A program made the translations under genes and the position numbers. The notes under the pieces were generated by a model that was given only the letters and a program-made list of their open reading frames with translations, did not search any database and was not told the origin of the DNA. From Azospirillaceae bacterium (GTDB lineage Bacteria > Pseudomonadota > Alphaproteobacteria > Azospirillales > Azospirillaceae): a stretch of DNA of 64,000 nucleotides. Below, piece by piece: positions 9,000-18,424 of the stretch. The stretch spans positions 62,001 through 126,000 of the forward strand of contig DASQNC010000071.1 of NCBI GenBank assembly GCA_035645145.1, in the 5' to 3' direction. Each line of letters opens with the position of its first letter. The stretch's first letter is position 1.

Positions 9000-9804
9000 G
9001 CCGTCCGGCGCTCCGCAGCCGGCGCGCCCCCGCATCATTGCCATCGCCAACCAGAAGGGGGGCGTGGGCAAGACCACGACCGCCATCAACCTGGCGACGG
9101 CCTTGGCCGCCGCGCGCAAGCGCACGCTGCTGATCGACCTCGACCCGCAGGGCAACGCCTCGACGGGCCTCGGCATCGAGCGGCAGAAGCGCAAGGTTGG
9201 CATCTACGACGTGCTGTTCGGCAGCACCAAGGCCGACACGGTGGCGGTGGCGACATCCGTGCCCAACCTGTCCATCATCACCGCGTCGGTGGACCTGTCC
9301 GGGGCCGAGTTGGAACTGGTCGGCGCCGACCGGCGGGAATACCGTCTGCAGGATGCCTTGGCCACCGGCCTGACCGCCGACTATGTGTTGATTGACTGCC
9401 CGCCCGCGCTCGGCCTTCTGACCCTGAATGCCTTGGTGGCCGCCGATTCCGTCCTGGTGCCCCTGCAGTGCGAATTCTACGCGCTGGAAGGCCTGTCGCA
9501 CCTGATCCGCACCATCGAACGGACGAAGCGCACCTTCAACCCGCAGCTCGAGATCGCGGGCGTGGTCCTGACCATGTACGACAAGCGCAACAACCTGTCG
9601 GACATGGTGGCGGCCGACGTCCGCGGCTTCTTCGGGGACAAGGTGTACGAAACCGTCATTCCGCGGAACGTGCGGGTGTCCGAAGCGCCGTCGCACGGCA
9701 AGCCCGTGCTGATCTACGACGCCAAATCGTCCGGCGCGCAGGCTTACATCCAGTTGGCGGTGGAAATGCTCAAACGCGAGAAGCAGCGGAAGGCCGGCGC
9801 ATGA
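8977..9804 (+). CDS. parA: chromosome partitioning ATPase ParA
   Basis: 275 residues beginning at a GTG that overlaps rsmG by 23 bases. The deviant Walker A motif NQKGGVGKTTTAINLA appears near residue 25, followed by LLIDLDPQGNASTGLG and DYVLIDCPPALGLLTLNAL (Walker B region). This is a chromosomal ParA/Soj-type ATPase without the N-terminal DNA-binding domain of plasmid type Ia ParA. It binds DNA non-specifically and moves ParB-parS complexes. The stop overlaps the parB start (ATGA). Confidence 0.97.
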   Translation: MSSATPLKPSGAPQPARPRIIAIANQKGGVGKTTTAINLATALAAARKRTLLIDLDPQGNASTGLGIERQKRKVGIYDVLFGSTKADTVAVATSVPNLSIITASVDLSGAELELVGADRREYRLQDALATGLTADYVLIDCPPALGLLTLNALVAADSVLVPLQCEFYALEGLSHLIRTIERTKRTFNPQLEIAGVVLTMYDKRNNLSDMVAADVRGFFGDKVYETVIPRNVRVSEAPSHGKPVLIYDAKSSGAQAYIQLAVEMLKREKQRKAGA

Positions 9805-10664
9805 GTGCGGAGGATCGCAAGCGGGGGCTTGGACGGGGTCTGTCGGCCCTGTTCGGCGATGACGGGGCCGAGACGGACGGCGAGGCCCCGCGCACCTTGC
9901 CGATCGAATTCCTGCAGCCCGGAAAATACCAGCCCCGGCGCCGGTTCGACGAGGCCGCCGTGGCAAGCCTGGCCGAGTCCGTGCGCGAACGGGGCGTGTT
10001 GCAGCCCCTGCTGGTTCGCAAGCTGGGGCCGGACCGGTACGAGATCATCGCCGGCGAGCGCCGCTGGCGCGCCTCCCAGATGGCCGGCCTGCACGAGGTG
10101 CCGGTCCTCGTCCGCGAACTGGACGACCGTCAGGCGCTGGAAGTCGCGCTGGTGGAGAACGTCCAGCGCGAGGATCTGACGCCGATCGAAGAGGCCGAGG
10201 GCTACAAGCGCCTGATGGACGAGTTCGACCACACCCAGGAGGAGTTGGCGCGAACCGTCGGCAAGAGCCGCAGCCACATCGCCAACATGCTGCGCCTGCT
10301 GGCGCTGCCCGATCCCGTGAAGGCCCTGATCGCCGATGGCGAAATCACCGCCGGCCATGCCCGGGCGCTGCTGACCCTGCCCGACCCGGTCGCGGCGGCC
10401 AAGGAGGTGGTCCGCAGGGGCCTCAATGTCCGCCAGACCGAACTGCTCGCGCGTCAAGGAACGATGGCCGAGGAAACGGGCGGGGCGGGGCGCCGGAACG
10501 GCGGTGCCGCAAAGGATGCCGACACCGAGGCGTTGGAGCGCGAGCTGGCCCTGGCACTCGGGTTGAAGGTGGCCATATCCCATGCCGCGAAGGGCGGCAC
10601 GTTGACCATCCATTACAAGGACCTGGATCAGCTGGATGGCGTCATCGCGCGATTGCGCGGTTAG
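9801..10664 (+). CDS. parB: chromosome partitioning protein ParB
   Basis: 287 residues starting MSAEDRKRGLGRGLSALFGD, the LGRGLSAL box being the ParA-interacting N-terminus of ParB/Spo0J. Then EFLQPGKYQPRRRFDE, the CTPase core with GERRWRASQMAGL, and a helix-turn-helix QEELARTVGKSRSHIANML that contacts parS. The C-terminal dimerisation domain ends at ARLRG. It loads on the two perfect parS sites in this window and spreads along DNA. The ATG at 9801 overlaps the parA stop. Confidence 0.97.
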   Translation: MSAEDRKRGLGRGLSALFGDDGAETDGEAPRTLPIEFLQPGKYQPRRRFDEAAVASLAESVRERGVLQPLLVRKLGPDRYEIIAGERRWRASQMAGLHEVPVLVRELDDRQALEVALVENVQREDLTPIEEAEGYKRLMDEFDHTQEELARTVGKSRSHIANMLRLLALPDPVKALIADGEITAGHARALLTLPDPVAAAKEVVRRGLNVRQTELLARQGTMAEETGGAGRRNGGAAKDADTEALERELALALGLKVAISHAAKGGTLTIHYKDLDQLDGVIARLRG

Positions 10665-11078
10665 CATTGCAGTTGCGCCTTGCGGAGGCAGTCTGGGAAG
10701 ACCATGGCGGCATAGCCGGTCCCCGAGCCCGCGTTTGGTGGTACCTGTCCGGAATGGGTGTGGTGAAGATCCACGCCACCATGAGGCGCGTCACATTCTG
10801 GCAAATCGCTAGAGAGGGATTGGCCTTTGTCCGAGGTCAATAAGATCAACATGGTGCGCGCACCATTTACATGAGCAATACATCCACCCTTTTTACTTAT
10901 GCCGCCAGTATGATTGCGACTGAAGCGGAATAAAGTTTACTGTACTAAAAGGCATTGTGCGCGTATCGAATGCCGCGCTCAATGAGTAATAAAAATGCAT
11001 AAGTCTATCTGCACTATCAGAAATCGCCTTGAACCAAGAATTCTAGGCGGGATTTATTCAGCATGAAAGGTAAAAAAC
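10665..11078. other. intergenic islet of lower GC after parB
   Basis: About 410 bases with no convincing gene. From about 10850 the sequence is visibly richer in A and T than anything in the first 29 kb (AATAAAGTTTACTGTAC, GAGTAATAAAAATGCATAA). It leads into the small Cys-rich gene and presumably carries its promoter. No inverted repeats or transposase traces were seen. The shift in base composition suggests acquired DNA or a poorly conserved spacer. Confidence 0.5.
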
Positions 11079-11288
11079 ATGTCGAGCGATCAATTTATCC
11101 CTTCGCAGCCAGTTGGATATACGGACCAGTCCGATAGCCCGATTGTCACCAAACCTCCCACGTCCGGACAGGAGTCCAATTGTGTTTACAATGGCCGCAC
11201 CTACAGCCATGGCTCGTCCGTTTGCCAAAATGGGCAGCAGATGACATGTCTGCGTGGGTCTTGGTGGCCCAATGGGAAGGCCTGCTGA
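11079..11288 (+). CDS. small Cys-rich protein, DUF1496-like motif
   Basis: 69 residues. The C-terminal half reads NCVYNGRTYSHGSSVCQNGQ, then CLRGSWWPNGKAC, giving four cysteines in a C-x(3)-G-x-x-Y-S-x-G pattern that resembles DUF1496 proteins (as in YnjH), though I cannot confirm membership. No signal peptide is seen; the N-terminal half is Ser/Gln/Pro-rich. AAAGGTAAAAAAC just before the ATG is an acceptable ribosome binding site. Base composition (about 52% GC) differs from all neighbours. Function unknown. Confidence 0.6.
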   Translation: MSSDQFIPSQPVGYTDQSDSPIVTKPPTSGQESNCVYNGRTYSHGSSVCQNGQQMTCLRGSWWPNGKAC

Positions 11289-11466
11289 TTGATGAAGCGA
11301 AATCCTCTCAGGCGTTTCTTGGGCATGGGCAAAAGTGAAGCTTCTAAAATTGTGAAGACTTAGCGGATCCAATTGCCAGTTCGTTGAAAGTTAGGTAGCC
11401 GGCGCCAAAGCCGGGCCATGCGCCGGCAGGGGAAAGGGGGGCAACCAGAGGTTAGATTGGTTGCCC

Positions 11467-11805
11467 TCACCTCATCCGGTCGCGGCAGCCGCCGCGACCG
11501 AACGCGGTGAGGAAGCGGCACGAATCGTCCACCCGGACGACCACGGTGCCGGCGCACGAATTCACCCGTGCCCAGCCGTCGTATCCGGTGACGATGTCGT
11601 CCGCCTTGTCCTCGTGGGTCATTCCGCGGACCACGGCGATGTTGATGTTCGGGACGTCGCCCGGGACGAAGCCGAGACGGGCCAACTGCGCCTCCATCGC
11701 GGGACGGCACAGATCCGGCCGTGTCCAGTAGGAGGCGGCGGAGGGCGTGGCGGCCAAGGCGGTGGCGGTTGCGCACGCCAGCAGGACGGATCGCCAATAC
11801 CGCAT
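11467..11805 (-). CDS. small exported protein of unknown function
   Basis: 112 residues with a clear Sec signal peptide, MRYWRSVLLACATATALAATPSAAS, cleaved probably after SAA or AAS. The mature part has four cysteines (DLCRP, NSCAG, DSCRF, GGCRD), suggesting two disulfide bonds in the periplasm, and a conserved-looking core GFVPGDVPNINIAVV. I do not recognise the family. It lies 83 bases downstream of holA on the same strand and may be cotranscribed. Confidence 0.7.
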   Translation of the reverse strand: MRYWRSVLLACATATALAATPSAASYWTRPDLCRPAMEAQLARLGFVPGDVPNINIAVVRGMTHEDKADDIVTGYDGWARVNSCAGTVVVRVDDSCRFLTAFGRGGCRDRMR

Positions 11806-11888
11806 GACCGAACTCCGGAAGATGTTCCTGTGAAGGATGGATCTGGGGTTTCGCCGGCCGGCATCAATCCCGTCATCCATCGATCCCG

Positions 11889-12926
11889 TCAACGGCGGCC
11901 GCCCGTGCCCCTGGCCATTTGCGCCACCTGGAAGAACGCGCGGGCGCAGATCGTCTCGTCGGGCCAGTTGGTGCGCTTGCAGTCGGCCTCGGCCTCCAGC
12001 AGGCGCTCGCACGCCCGGGCCAGCAGCTCGGGCGTCCAGCGGCGCAGTTGCTTGTCCACCATCGGCCGCAGCTTGAAGAAGATATTGCCCCACAGGGACT
12101 TGCCGATCGCCTCCAGCCCCTCCCCTGCCCGCTGGCGGGCCGACGCCAGCTGCAGGCGTTGCAGGTGCCGCTGCGCCGCGCGAAGCAGCGCCACCGGGCT
12201 TTCCCCACGGCCCAGAAGTTTGCCGAGCGCCCGGTCCGTGGCGGCGTAATCGCCCTCGGCCGCCGCCCAGATCGGATCGTCCAGGTCCAGATCGGCGCTG
12301 TCGCCCACCGACGCACGCACATCGTCGGTTTCCACACGGGTGCGGTCGCCCATGTAAAGCGCCAGCTTGTCCACCTCGGTCCGCGCCATCATCCGGTCGC
12401 CGACCAGATTCGCGGCCAGCAGGTCCAGCGCCTCGTCCGCAATGGACAGGCCGAGGCCACGCAACTGCTCGGCCAGCACCTTCCGGAGGTCGCCCTCCTC
12501 CTGCACGTAGCAGGCGATGGCGACGGCGGTTTCCGCGGCCTCGAACGCCGCGCGCAGTTTCGACCTTCCGTCCAGTTCGCCGGCCTCGACCACCACCAGG
12601 CTGTCGCCCGGCGGCGGGGTCTGCAGGAACCCGGCGAGGACCGGGGCGGTGGCCTCGCCCGCCCCCCGCACCCGGATCAGGCGCCGACCGCCCGTCAGCG
12701 CCATGGCGGCGGCCTCGTCGGCCAACCGCGCGGGATCCTTCTCGATCACGTCGGCGCCCAGGTCCGCGACCCGGAACGGATCGGACAGGTCCTCCAGCAC
12801 GGTCCGGCACACCGCCACGGCGCGTTCGCGGACAAGCCCGGCATCGGGTCCGAACAGCAGGACCGCCCGGATCCCCGGATCCGGCCGCTTGAGGAACGCC
12901 TCGACGCGCTGGGGGGGAAGCTTCAA
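11889..12926 (-). CDS. holA: DNA polymerase III subunit delta
   Basis: 345 residues beginning MKLPPQRVEAFLKRPDPGIRA and continuing VLLFGPDAGLVRERA, the alphaproteobacterial HolA opening. LIRVRGAGEATAP, DSLVVVEAGELDGRSKLRAAFE and LLAANLVGDRMMARTEVDKLALY are the conserved blocks of the AAA-like clamp-loader delta subunit. It opens the beta sliding clamp for loading. It follows lptE by 9 bases in the leuS-lptE-holA operon. Confidence 0.95.
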   Translation of the reverse strand: MKLPPQRVEAFLKRPDPGIRAVLLFGPDAGLVRERAVAVCRTVLEDLSDPFRVADLGADVIEKDPARLADEAAAMALTGGRRLIRVRGAGEATAPVLAGFLQTPPPGDSLVVVEAGELDGRSKLRAAFEAAETAVAIACYVQEEGDLRKVLAEQLRGLGLSIADEALDLLAANLVGDRMMARTEVDKLALYMGDRTRVETDDVRASVGDSADLDLDDPIWAAAEGDYAATDRALGKLLGRGESPVALLRAAQRHLQRLQLASARQRAGEGLEAIGKSLWGNIFFKLRPMVDKQLRRWTPELLARACERLLEAEADCKRTNWPDETICARAFFQVAQMARGTGGRR

Positions 12927-12935
12927 GGCGCCGGC

Positions 12936-13454
12936 TCAGGTCTCGCGGACGAAATAGAGGGCCACGCGCGTGGTGATGTCGTCGGCAAGCGCCACCAGCA
13001 GGTCGCGGGTCACGGTTTCACGCGCGACCAGGATGCCGTACTGGGCTTCCTGGAAGGGGAAGGTCGCCGACGTGCTGAGCGTGCCCGAGGTGACCACGCC
13101 CCCGGTGCCCGCGTCCTGCAACTGGTACCGGGCGACGGCGGTCACCAGACGCCGGAGCGAGGTGTCATCGGCCCGGATGACCGTGCGGGTCTCGCTGATG
13201 GAGAGGGACACGTTCAAGCGGTACGCGGAGTCGCCCGGCCCGTTCCCGGCATAGAACCGGTCGATCAGCTCGTTGCGCAGGATCTGGCCGCTGCGCTCGG
13301 GAATGTTTTCGATCCGGACGCGGGTCAGCTGCTCCTTGGCCGAGGCGGTGACGCCGCGCTCGCCGTAGAGCGGCCGCAGCCCGCAGGCGGATGCGGCCGC
13401 CGCCACCGTGGACAAGGCGGCGGCCGACAACAGCCGGCGTCTAGACCACGACAT
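12936..13454 (-). CDS. lptE: LPS assembly lipoprotein LptE
   Basis: 172 residues with a lipoprotein signal [20 protein letters not shown] and lipobox ASAC, the Cys being the acylation site, followed by GLRPLYG, the canonical LptE opening after the lipidated cysteine. [20 protein letters not shown] and the C-terminal [11 protein letters not shown] match the family. LptE plugs the LptD barrel for LPS insertion into the outer membrane. Its start overlaps the end of leuS by 14 bases, and holA follows, the usual alphaproteobacterial order. Confidence 0.94.
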   Translation of the reverse strand: MSWSRRRLLSAAALSTVAAAASACGLRPLYGERGVTASAKEQLTRVRIENIPERSGQILRNELIDRFYAGNGPGDSAYRLNVSLSISETRTVIRADDTSLRRLVTAVARYQLQDAGTGGVVTSGTLSTSATFPFQEAQYGILVARETVTRDLLVALADDITTRVALYFVRET

Positions 13455-16005
13455 TGACCACCCGGTTCGGCACGACGACGACCTTGCGCACGGTCTTGCC
13501 TTCGATCGCCTTGGCGACGGCCGGATCGGCCAGGGCGGCCTGCTCGGCCGCCTTCTGGTCCAGGTCGCGGGCCAGTTCGATGGTGGCGCGCAGCTTGCCG
13601 TTCACCTGGACCGCCATCTTGACGGTGTCGTCCTGGACCAGGGCCGGATCGGCCTCGGGCCAGGGCGTGTCGCACAGGAGCGTGCGGTGGCCCAACGCGC
13701 CCCACAGCTCCTCCGCCAGATGCGGCATCATCGGGCCGACCAGCCGAACCAGGACCTCGTACCCTTCGCGCAGGACCCAGGCGTCACCCGCGCCCTTGCC
13801 GTCCAGGTCGGACAGGGTGTTGGTCAGCTCGCGCACGCGGGCGACCGCCTTGTTGAAGTGGAACCGGTCCAGATCCGCGGAGACGGCCACGACGGTCTTG
13901 TGCACGGCCTTGCGCACGGCCTCCGCCTTGGCGCCCAGCTCGGCCGGCCGCGGGGTGCCCGGCGGCGGCAGGGCGACGGCCGGCTCCGCCACCATCCGCC
14001 ACAGGCGGTTGATATAGCGCCAGGCGCCGTCGATTCCCGCCTCCGTCCACTCCAGGTCGCGGTCCGGCGGGCTGTCCGACATCATGAACAGGCGGGCCGC
14101 GTCGGCGCCGTAGGTTTCGATGATCTGCTGCGGATCGACGACGTTCTTCTTGGACTTCGACATCTTCACGATCGGGCCGACCGCCACCGGCGTGCCGTCG
14201 TCCGCCCGCACGTGCTTGCCGTCACGGGTCTCCACATCGGTCGGGAAGATCCACTTGCCCGCCTGGTCCTGGTAGGTCGCGTGGGTGACCATGCCCTGGG
14301 TGAACAGGCCCGCGAACGGCTCCTGGAGATCCAGGTACCCGCATTGGGCCATGGCCCGCGTCCAGAAGCGGGCGTACAGCAGGTGCAGGACCGCGTGCTC
14401 GACCCCGCCGATGTACTGGTCCACGGGCAGCCAGTACTTGACCGCCTCCGGGTCCAGCGCCCGCCCCTCTTCCCGCGGGCTGGCGAAGCGCAGGAAGTAC
14501 CAGCTCGACTCGATGAAGGTGTCGAAGGTGTCGGTCTCCCGCTGGGCGGCGCCACCGCACGACGGGCACGTCGTGTGCTTCCAGGTGGGGTGCCGGTCCA
14601 GCGGATTGCCCGGTTTGTCGAAGTCCACGTCGTCGGGCAGCGTGACCGGCAGCTGGTCCTCGGGGACCGGGACGGCGCCGCAGCCCGGGCAGTGGACGAC
14701 CGGGATGGGGCAGCCCCAGTAGCGCTGGCGCGACACGCCCCAGTCGCGCAGGCGGAACATGGTCGTCCCCTGCCCCCGGCCGGCCTCCTCGATTCGGGCG
14801 ATGGCGGCGCGCTTGGCGTCCTCCACCGACAGGCCGTCCAGGAACGCCGAATTGCGCAGCGTGCCGGGGCCCGTGTACGCCTCGGCGCCGACCTGGAAGG
14901 TGGCGGGATCCTGGTCGTCGGGGATCACCACCGGCTTCACCGGCAGCTTGTACTTGTAGGCGAATTCCAGGTCGCGCTGGTCATGGGCCGGGCAGCCGAA
15001 GATGGCGCCCGTGCCGTATTCCATCAGGACGAAGTTGGCGACGTAGACCGGCAGGTGCCAGCCCGGCACGAACGGGTGCTCGGCCGTCACGCCGGTGTCG
15101 AAGCCCAGCTTCTCGGCCGTTTCGATGTCGGCCTCGCTGGTGGAGGTGCGGTTGCACTCGGCGATGAAGGCCGCCAGATCCGGCCGGTCCGCCGCGACAC
15201 GGGCCGCCAGCGGGTGGTTCGGCGACACCGCGACGAAGCTGGCCCCGAACAGCGTGTCCGGCCGGGTCGTGAAGACCTCCAGGTCGTCGTGGCCGCCCGA
15301 CAGCTTGAACAGGAAGCGCAGGCCCTGGCTCTTGCCGATCCAGTTCTCCTGCATCAGCCGGACCTTTTCCGGCCAGCGGTCCAGGCTCGCCAGGGCCGCC
15401 AACAGCTCGTCGGCGAAGGCGGTGATCCGCAGGAACCACTGGCTCAGCTTGCGCTTCTCGACCAGGGCGCCGGTCCGCCAGCCCCTGCCGTCGATCACCT
15501 GCTCGTTGGCCAGCACCGTCTGGTCGACGGGATCCCAGTTGACCCAGCTCTCCTTCCGGTAGGCCAGGCCCGCCTTCAGGAAGTCCAGGAACATCTTCTG
15601 TTCGTGCCGGTAGTATTCGGGCCGGCAGGTCGCGATCTCGCGGCTCCAATCGATGGCCAGGCCCATGGACTGGAGCTGGCCGCGCATCGTCGCGATGTTC
15701 TCGTACGTCCATTTGCCGGGATGGACGCCCTTTTCCAGCGCCGCGTTTTCCGCCGGCAGGCCGAACGCATCCCACCCCATCGGGTGCAGCACGTTGAAGC
15801 CCATGGCCCGCTTGTAGCGCGCCACCATGTCGCCCATGGTGTAGTTGCGCACATGGCCCATGTGGATGCGCCCCGACGGGTAGGGGAACATCTCCAGCAC
15901 ATAGTACTTGGGCCGCGACGGATCGGCGGCGACGCGGAAGCTTTCCCGCTCGGCCCACGTCCGTTGCCACTTCGCCTCGACTTCCCGGAAATTATAGCGT
16001 GCCAT
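13441..16005 (-). CDS. leuS: leucine--tRNA ligase
   Basis: 854 residues starting [19 protein letters not shown]. The class I HIGH motif is HMGH in [15 protein letters not shown] near residue 45, and the KMSKS loop is [12 protein letters not shown] near residue 615. The CP1 editing domain lies between, and the zinc-type cysteines CPGCG and CPSCG are present. The ATG at 16005 matches the family start; the upstream frame has no similarity. First gene of the leuS-lptE-holA operon. Confidence 0.98.
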   Translation of the reverse strand: MARYNFREVEAKWQRTWAERESFRVAADPSRPKYYVLEMFPYPSGRIHMGHVRNYTMGDMVARYKRAMGFNVLHPMGWDAFGLPAENAALEKGVHPGKWTYENIATMRGQLQSMGLAIDWSREIATCRPEYYRHEQKMFLDFLKAGLAYRKESWVNWDPVDQTVLANEQVIDGRGWRTGALVEKRKLSQWFLRITAFADELLAALASLDRWPEKVRLMQENWIGKSQGLRFLFKLSGGHDDLEVFTTRPDTLFGASFVAVSPNHPLAARVAADRPDLAAFIAECNRTSTSEADIETAEKLGFDTGVTAEHPFVPGWHLPVYVANFVLMEYGTGAIFGCPAHDQRDLEFAYKYKLPVKPVVIPDDQDPATFQVGAEAYTGPGTLRNSAFLDGLSVEDAKRAAIARIEEAGRGQGTTMFRLRDWGVSRQRYWGCPIPVVHCPGCGAVPVPEDQLPVTLPDDVDFDKPGNPLDRHPTWKHTTCPSCGGAAQRETDTFDTFIESSWYFLRFASPREEGRALDPEAVKYWLPVDQYIGGVEHAVLHLLYARFWTRAMAQCGYLDLQEPFAGLFTQGMVTHATYQDQAGKWIFPTDVETRDGKHVRADDGTPVAVGPIVKMSKSKKNVVDPQQIIETYGADAARLFMMSDSPPDRDLEWTEAGIDGAWRYINRLWRMVAEPAVALPPPGTPRPAELGAKAEAVRKAVHKTVVAVSADLDRFHFNKAVARVRELTNTLSDLDGKGAGDAWVLREGYEVLVRLVGPMMPHLAEELWGALGHRTLLCDTPWPEADPALVQDDTVKMAVQVNGKLRATIELARDLDQKAAEQAALADPAVAKAIEGKTVRKVVVVPNRVVNVVV

Positions 16006-16249
16006 ACCCCAACCCGACCGGCTCAGAGAACAGCCGCCGATATTGGCGGCGCGCTCCATGCCGCGCAAGCGAAGCGGCATGGCCGCCGGCATCACGGCCC
16101 GGGTGCGCCGGGGTGGGTGTTGCCGATCTGCACCATGTCGACGGAACAAGCGCCGGTCCGGTTCACGAGTCCGCCACGGAAGATTGCGCCACTATATAAG
16201 CCGCCCGTCATGCACACGCCGCGGATGCGGTGGGATTGGGAGGCTCGAG

Positions 16250-17515
16250 ATGAACGTGAGATTAGCTTTGGCCGCCGCCCCGGCGGCTCTCGCCCTTGCG
16301 GCCGGCTCCGCGCACGGTGCCGGCTTCTACATCCAGGAACAGAGCGTCACCGGCCTCGGCCGCGCGTTCGCAGGCGAGCAGGCGATCGGCGAGGATGCCA
16401 GCACCGTCTACTTCAACCCGGCCGCCATGACCGAGTTGAAGGGCGCCGAGGTGCAGGGCGGCGTGCATCTGCTGGTCCCCCGCGCCAAGGTCAAGGACCG
16501 CGGGTCGCGGTTGACGGTCCGGGGGACGAACCTCGGTCCCATCGGCGGCAATGACGGCGGCAACCCGTACGAGCCCACCCCGGTCCCGAACTTCCATGCG
16601 GCCCTGCCGCTGGCCGACGGCCGGCTTTGGCTGGGCTTTTCGGCGACGGCGCCGTTCGGTCTCGCCAGCGACTACGGGCAGCGCTGGTTCGGCCGCTACG
16701 ACTCGACCGAAACCGAGCTGAAGACCTACAATTTCCAGCCCAGCATCGCCTACAAGCTGACCGACCGCCTGTCGGTCGGCGGCGGCATCGACATCCAGTA
16801 CGTGGACGTCACGCTGGAGAGCGCGATTCCCCTGACACGCACGGCCGATGCGATCGGGCGGGTGGAAGGCGACGACCTGTCCGCCGGGATCAATCTCGGG
16901 ATCCTGTACAAGCCGTTCGACGGCACGCGCGTGGGCCTGCACTACCGTTCGGGCGTCCACCACACCATCGAGGGTGAGCAGACGGTGACCTCGCCGTTGG
17001 CACCCACACAGCGGCGTGGCGGCCGGGCCGAACTGGACCTGCCGGACATCGTCGCGCTCGGCCTCGCCCAGCAGGTCACGCCGCAACTGACCCTGCTCGG
17101 CTCGGTGACCTGGTTCAACTGGAGCACGTTCGACGAGATCTTCGTCAACACCGGCTCGCCCACCGACCGCGAGGTCCGGCAGAACTACGTCGACACCTGG
17201 GCGTTTTCGGTCGGGGCCCAGTACAAGGTGACCGATGCGGTGACCGTCCGGGCGGGCTTCCAGTACGACCCGACCCCGACGCAGGACAATTTCCGTACGA
17301 CCCGCACGCCGGATGGCGACCGGTATTGGCTGGCCGCCGGCCTGACCTACAGCTTCGGCCGGCTGTCGGTCGATGCCGCCTATGCGCACATCTTCGTCAA
17401 CAGCGAAGACATCAACCTCGTCCGGCCCGGTCCGACCGGTCTGACCGCCGTCTACAACGCGGAAACGGAAAACGCGGTCGATATCTTCTCCATCGCCCTG
17501 CGCTACCGCTTCTGA
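16250..17515 (+). CDS. OmpP1/FadL family outer-membrane transporter
   Basis: 421 residues with a signal peptide MNVRLALAAAPAALALAAGSAHG followed by AGFYIQEQSVTGLGRAFAGE and STVYFNPAAMTELKG, the hatch-domain NPA signature of FadL-type channels. The rest is a 14-strand beta barrel with alternating aromatic strands and a C-terminal Phe (ALRYRF). FadL proteins carry hydrophobic molecules such as long-chain fatty acids across the outer membrane. It is divergent from leuS; a TATATAAG sequence at 16193 may belong to its promoter. Confidence 0.93.
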   Translation: MNVRLALAAAPAALALAAGSAHGAGFYIQEQSVTGLGRAFAGEQAIGEDASTVYFNPAAMTELKGAEVQGGVHLLVPRAKVKDRGSRLTVRGTNLGPIGGNDGGNPYEPTPVPNFHAALPLADGRLWLGFSATAPFGLASDYGQRWFGRYDSTETELKTYNFQPSIAYKLTDRLSVGGGIDIQYVDVTLESAIPLTRTADAIGRVEGDDLSAGINLGILYKPFDGTRVGLHYRSGVHHTIEGEQTVTSPLAPTQRRGGRAELDLPDIVALGLAQQVTPQLTLLGSVTWFNWSTFDEIFVNTGSPTDREVRQNYVDTWAFSVGAQYKVTDAVTVRAGFQYDPTPTQDNFRTTRTPDGDRYWLAAGLTYSFGRLSVDAAYAHIFVNSEDINLVRPGPTGLTAVYNAETENAVDIFSIALRYRF

Positions 17516-17564
17516 CGCGGCGGCATCCCGGCCCGGGCCTTTCGGCACCGGGCCGGACCCGCAA

Positions 17565-17604
17565 CGAAACAGCGCCGCCGGGTTGCCCGGGCGGCGCTGT
17601 TTCG
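17565..17604. terminator. bidirectional stem-loop between convergent genes
   Basis: CGAAACAGCGCCGCC (17565-17579) pairs perfectly with GGCGGCGCTGTTTCG (17590-17604) around a 10-base loop. It sits between the fadL-like gene and the convergent DUF3576 gene. TTTGGT follows on the plus side, a modest T-tract. Likely terminates both. Confidence 0.85.
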
Positions 17605-17640
17605 TTTGGTCCCTGCCGGCCCTTGCGGCGCGGCCGGGGC

Positions 17641-18168
17641 TCAGCCGTTGGAGCCCTGCGCCACGCGGAGTTCCCGCGCACGGGCCAGAATCGCGTTCTC
17701 AAGCTGGGTTGCCGTCTCACGGCCGATGGTGACGTCCCGCCATCCTCCGCTGGGATCGCGGGCCTGCCGGAAGACGGCGGCACGGACGCCGTCCGACCGC
17801 AACTGCCGGCCCAGGATGTAGACATTCACCTTGAAGCGCTCGTTCGGCGTATCGGGCGGCGTGTACCAGTCCGAGATGATGGTGCCGCCGAACGGATCCG
17901 CCGAGACGATCGGCAGGAACGAGGTCGTGTCCAGCGCCGCCCGCCACAGGAAGCTGTTGACGCCGATTCCCGCGCCCTGATCGTCGGTGGCGCGGGCCCG
18001 CCGGCCGCCCCCGAACACCAGGCCGTCGTCCCCAAAGATGCTGCCAATCCGCTGCTGGTCGGTGCGTTCGCGCTCATTCAGCACGCGGCTGTCGTTCATG
18101 CTGCCCGAACAGCCGGCCAGCACCGCCAGGAGTACCGCGGCCAAGCACGGGCGAAGGGTCGTTACCAT
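17641..18168 (-). CDS. DUF3576 domain lipoprotein
   Basis: 175 residues. MVTTLRPCLAAVLLAVLAGCSG is a lipoprotein signal with lipobox LAGC. The mature part has GIGVNSFLWRAALDTTSFLP and SADPFGGTIISDWYTPPDTP, then NVYILGRQLRSDGVRAAVF, matching DUF3576, an alphaproteobacterial envelope family often found near leuS/lptE. Function unknown. The ATG at 18168 was chosen because it starts the signal peptide; the open frame extends upstream without similarity. Confidence 0.88.
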   Translation of the reverse strand: MVTTLRPCLAAVLLAVLAGCSGSMNDSRVLNERERTDQQRIGSIFGDDGLVFGGGRRARATDDQGAGIGVNSFLWRAALDTTSFLPIVSADPFGGTIISDWYTPPDTPNERFKVNVYILGRQLRSDGVRAAVFRQARDPSGGWRDVTIGRETATQLENAILARARELRVAQGSNG

Positions 18169-18424
18169 GGACCTCGAAGTCCTCTCATAAGTCGTCCGGG
18201 CTATAGAGCAGACCATCCGTGGCGGTAGCAAGGCCTTGCTGCCATTGGCCTGCGATGGCCGCAGCCACGGGGGCGAAACGGATGTGTCCCGGCCGCAACA
18301 CTGTTCCCCCAATGCACCCACCGCCGCATTTTGCGGATTGTAGGCCGTACAGGGAGCACGGTACTTACCCGCTGCCACGGCGTTTCGCGCCGCTCGCAAT
18401 TGTCATCCGATTGGGGAGACATCA

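Noticed and set aside
11058-11372. A 104-codon minus-strand frame in the lower-GC islet
   Set aside because: It is antisense to the small Cys-rich gene, has no ribosome binding site and no similarity.
13408-16554. A 1048-codon plus-strand open frame over leuS
   Set aside because: It lies opposite leuS and fadL-like coding sequence, with Arg/Val/Gly/Gln-rich antisense composition and no recognisable domain.
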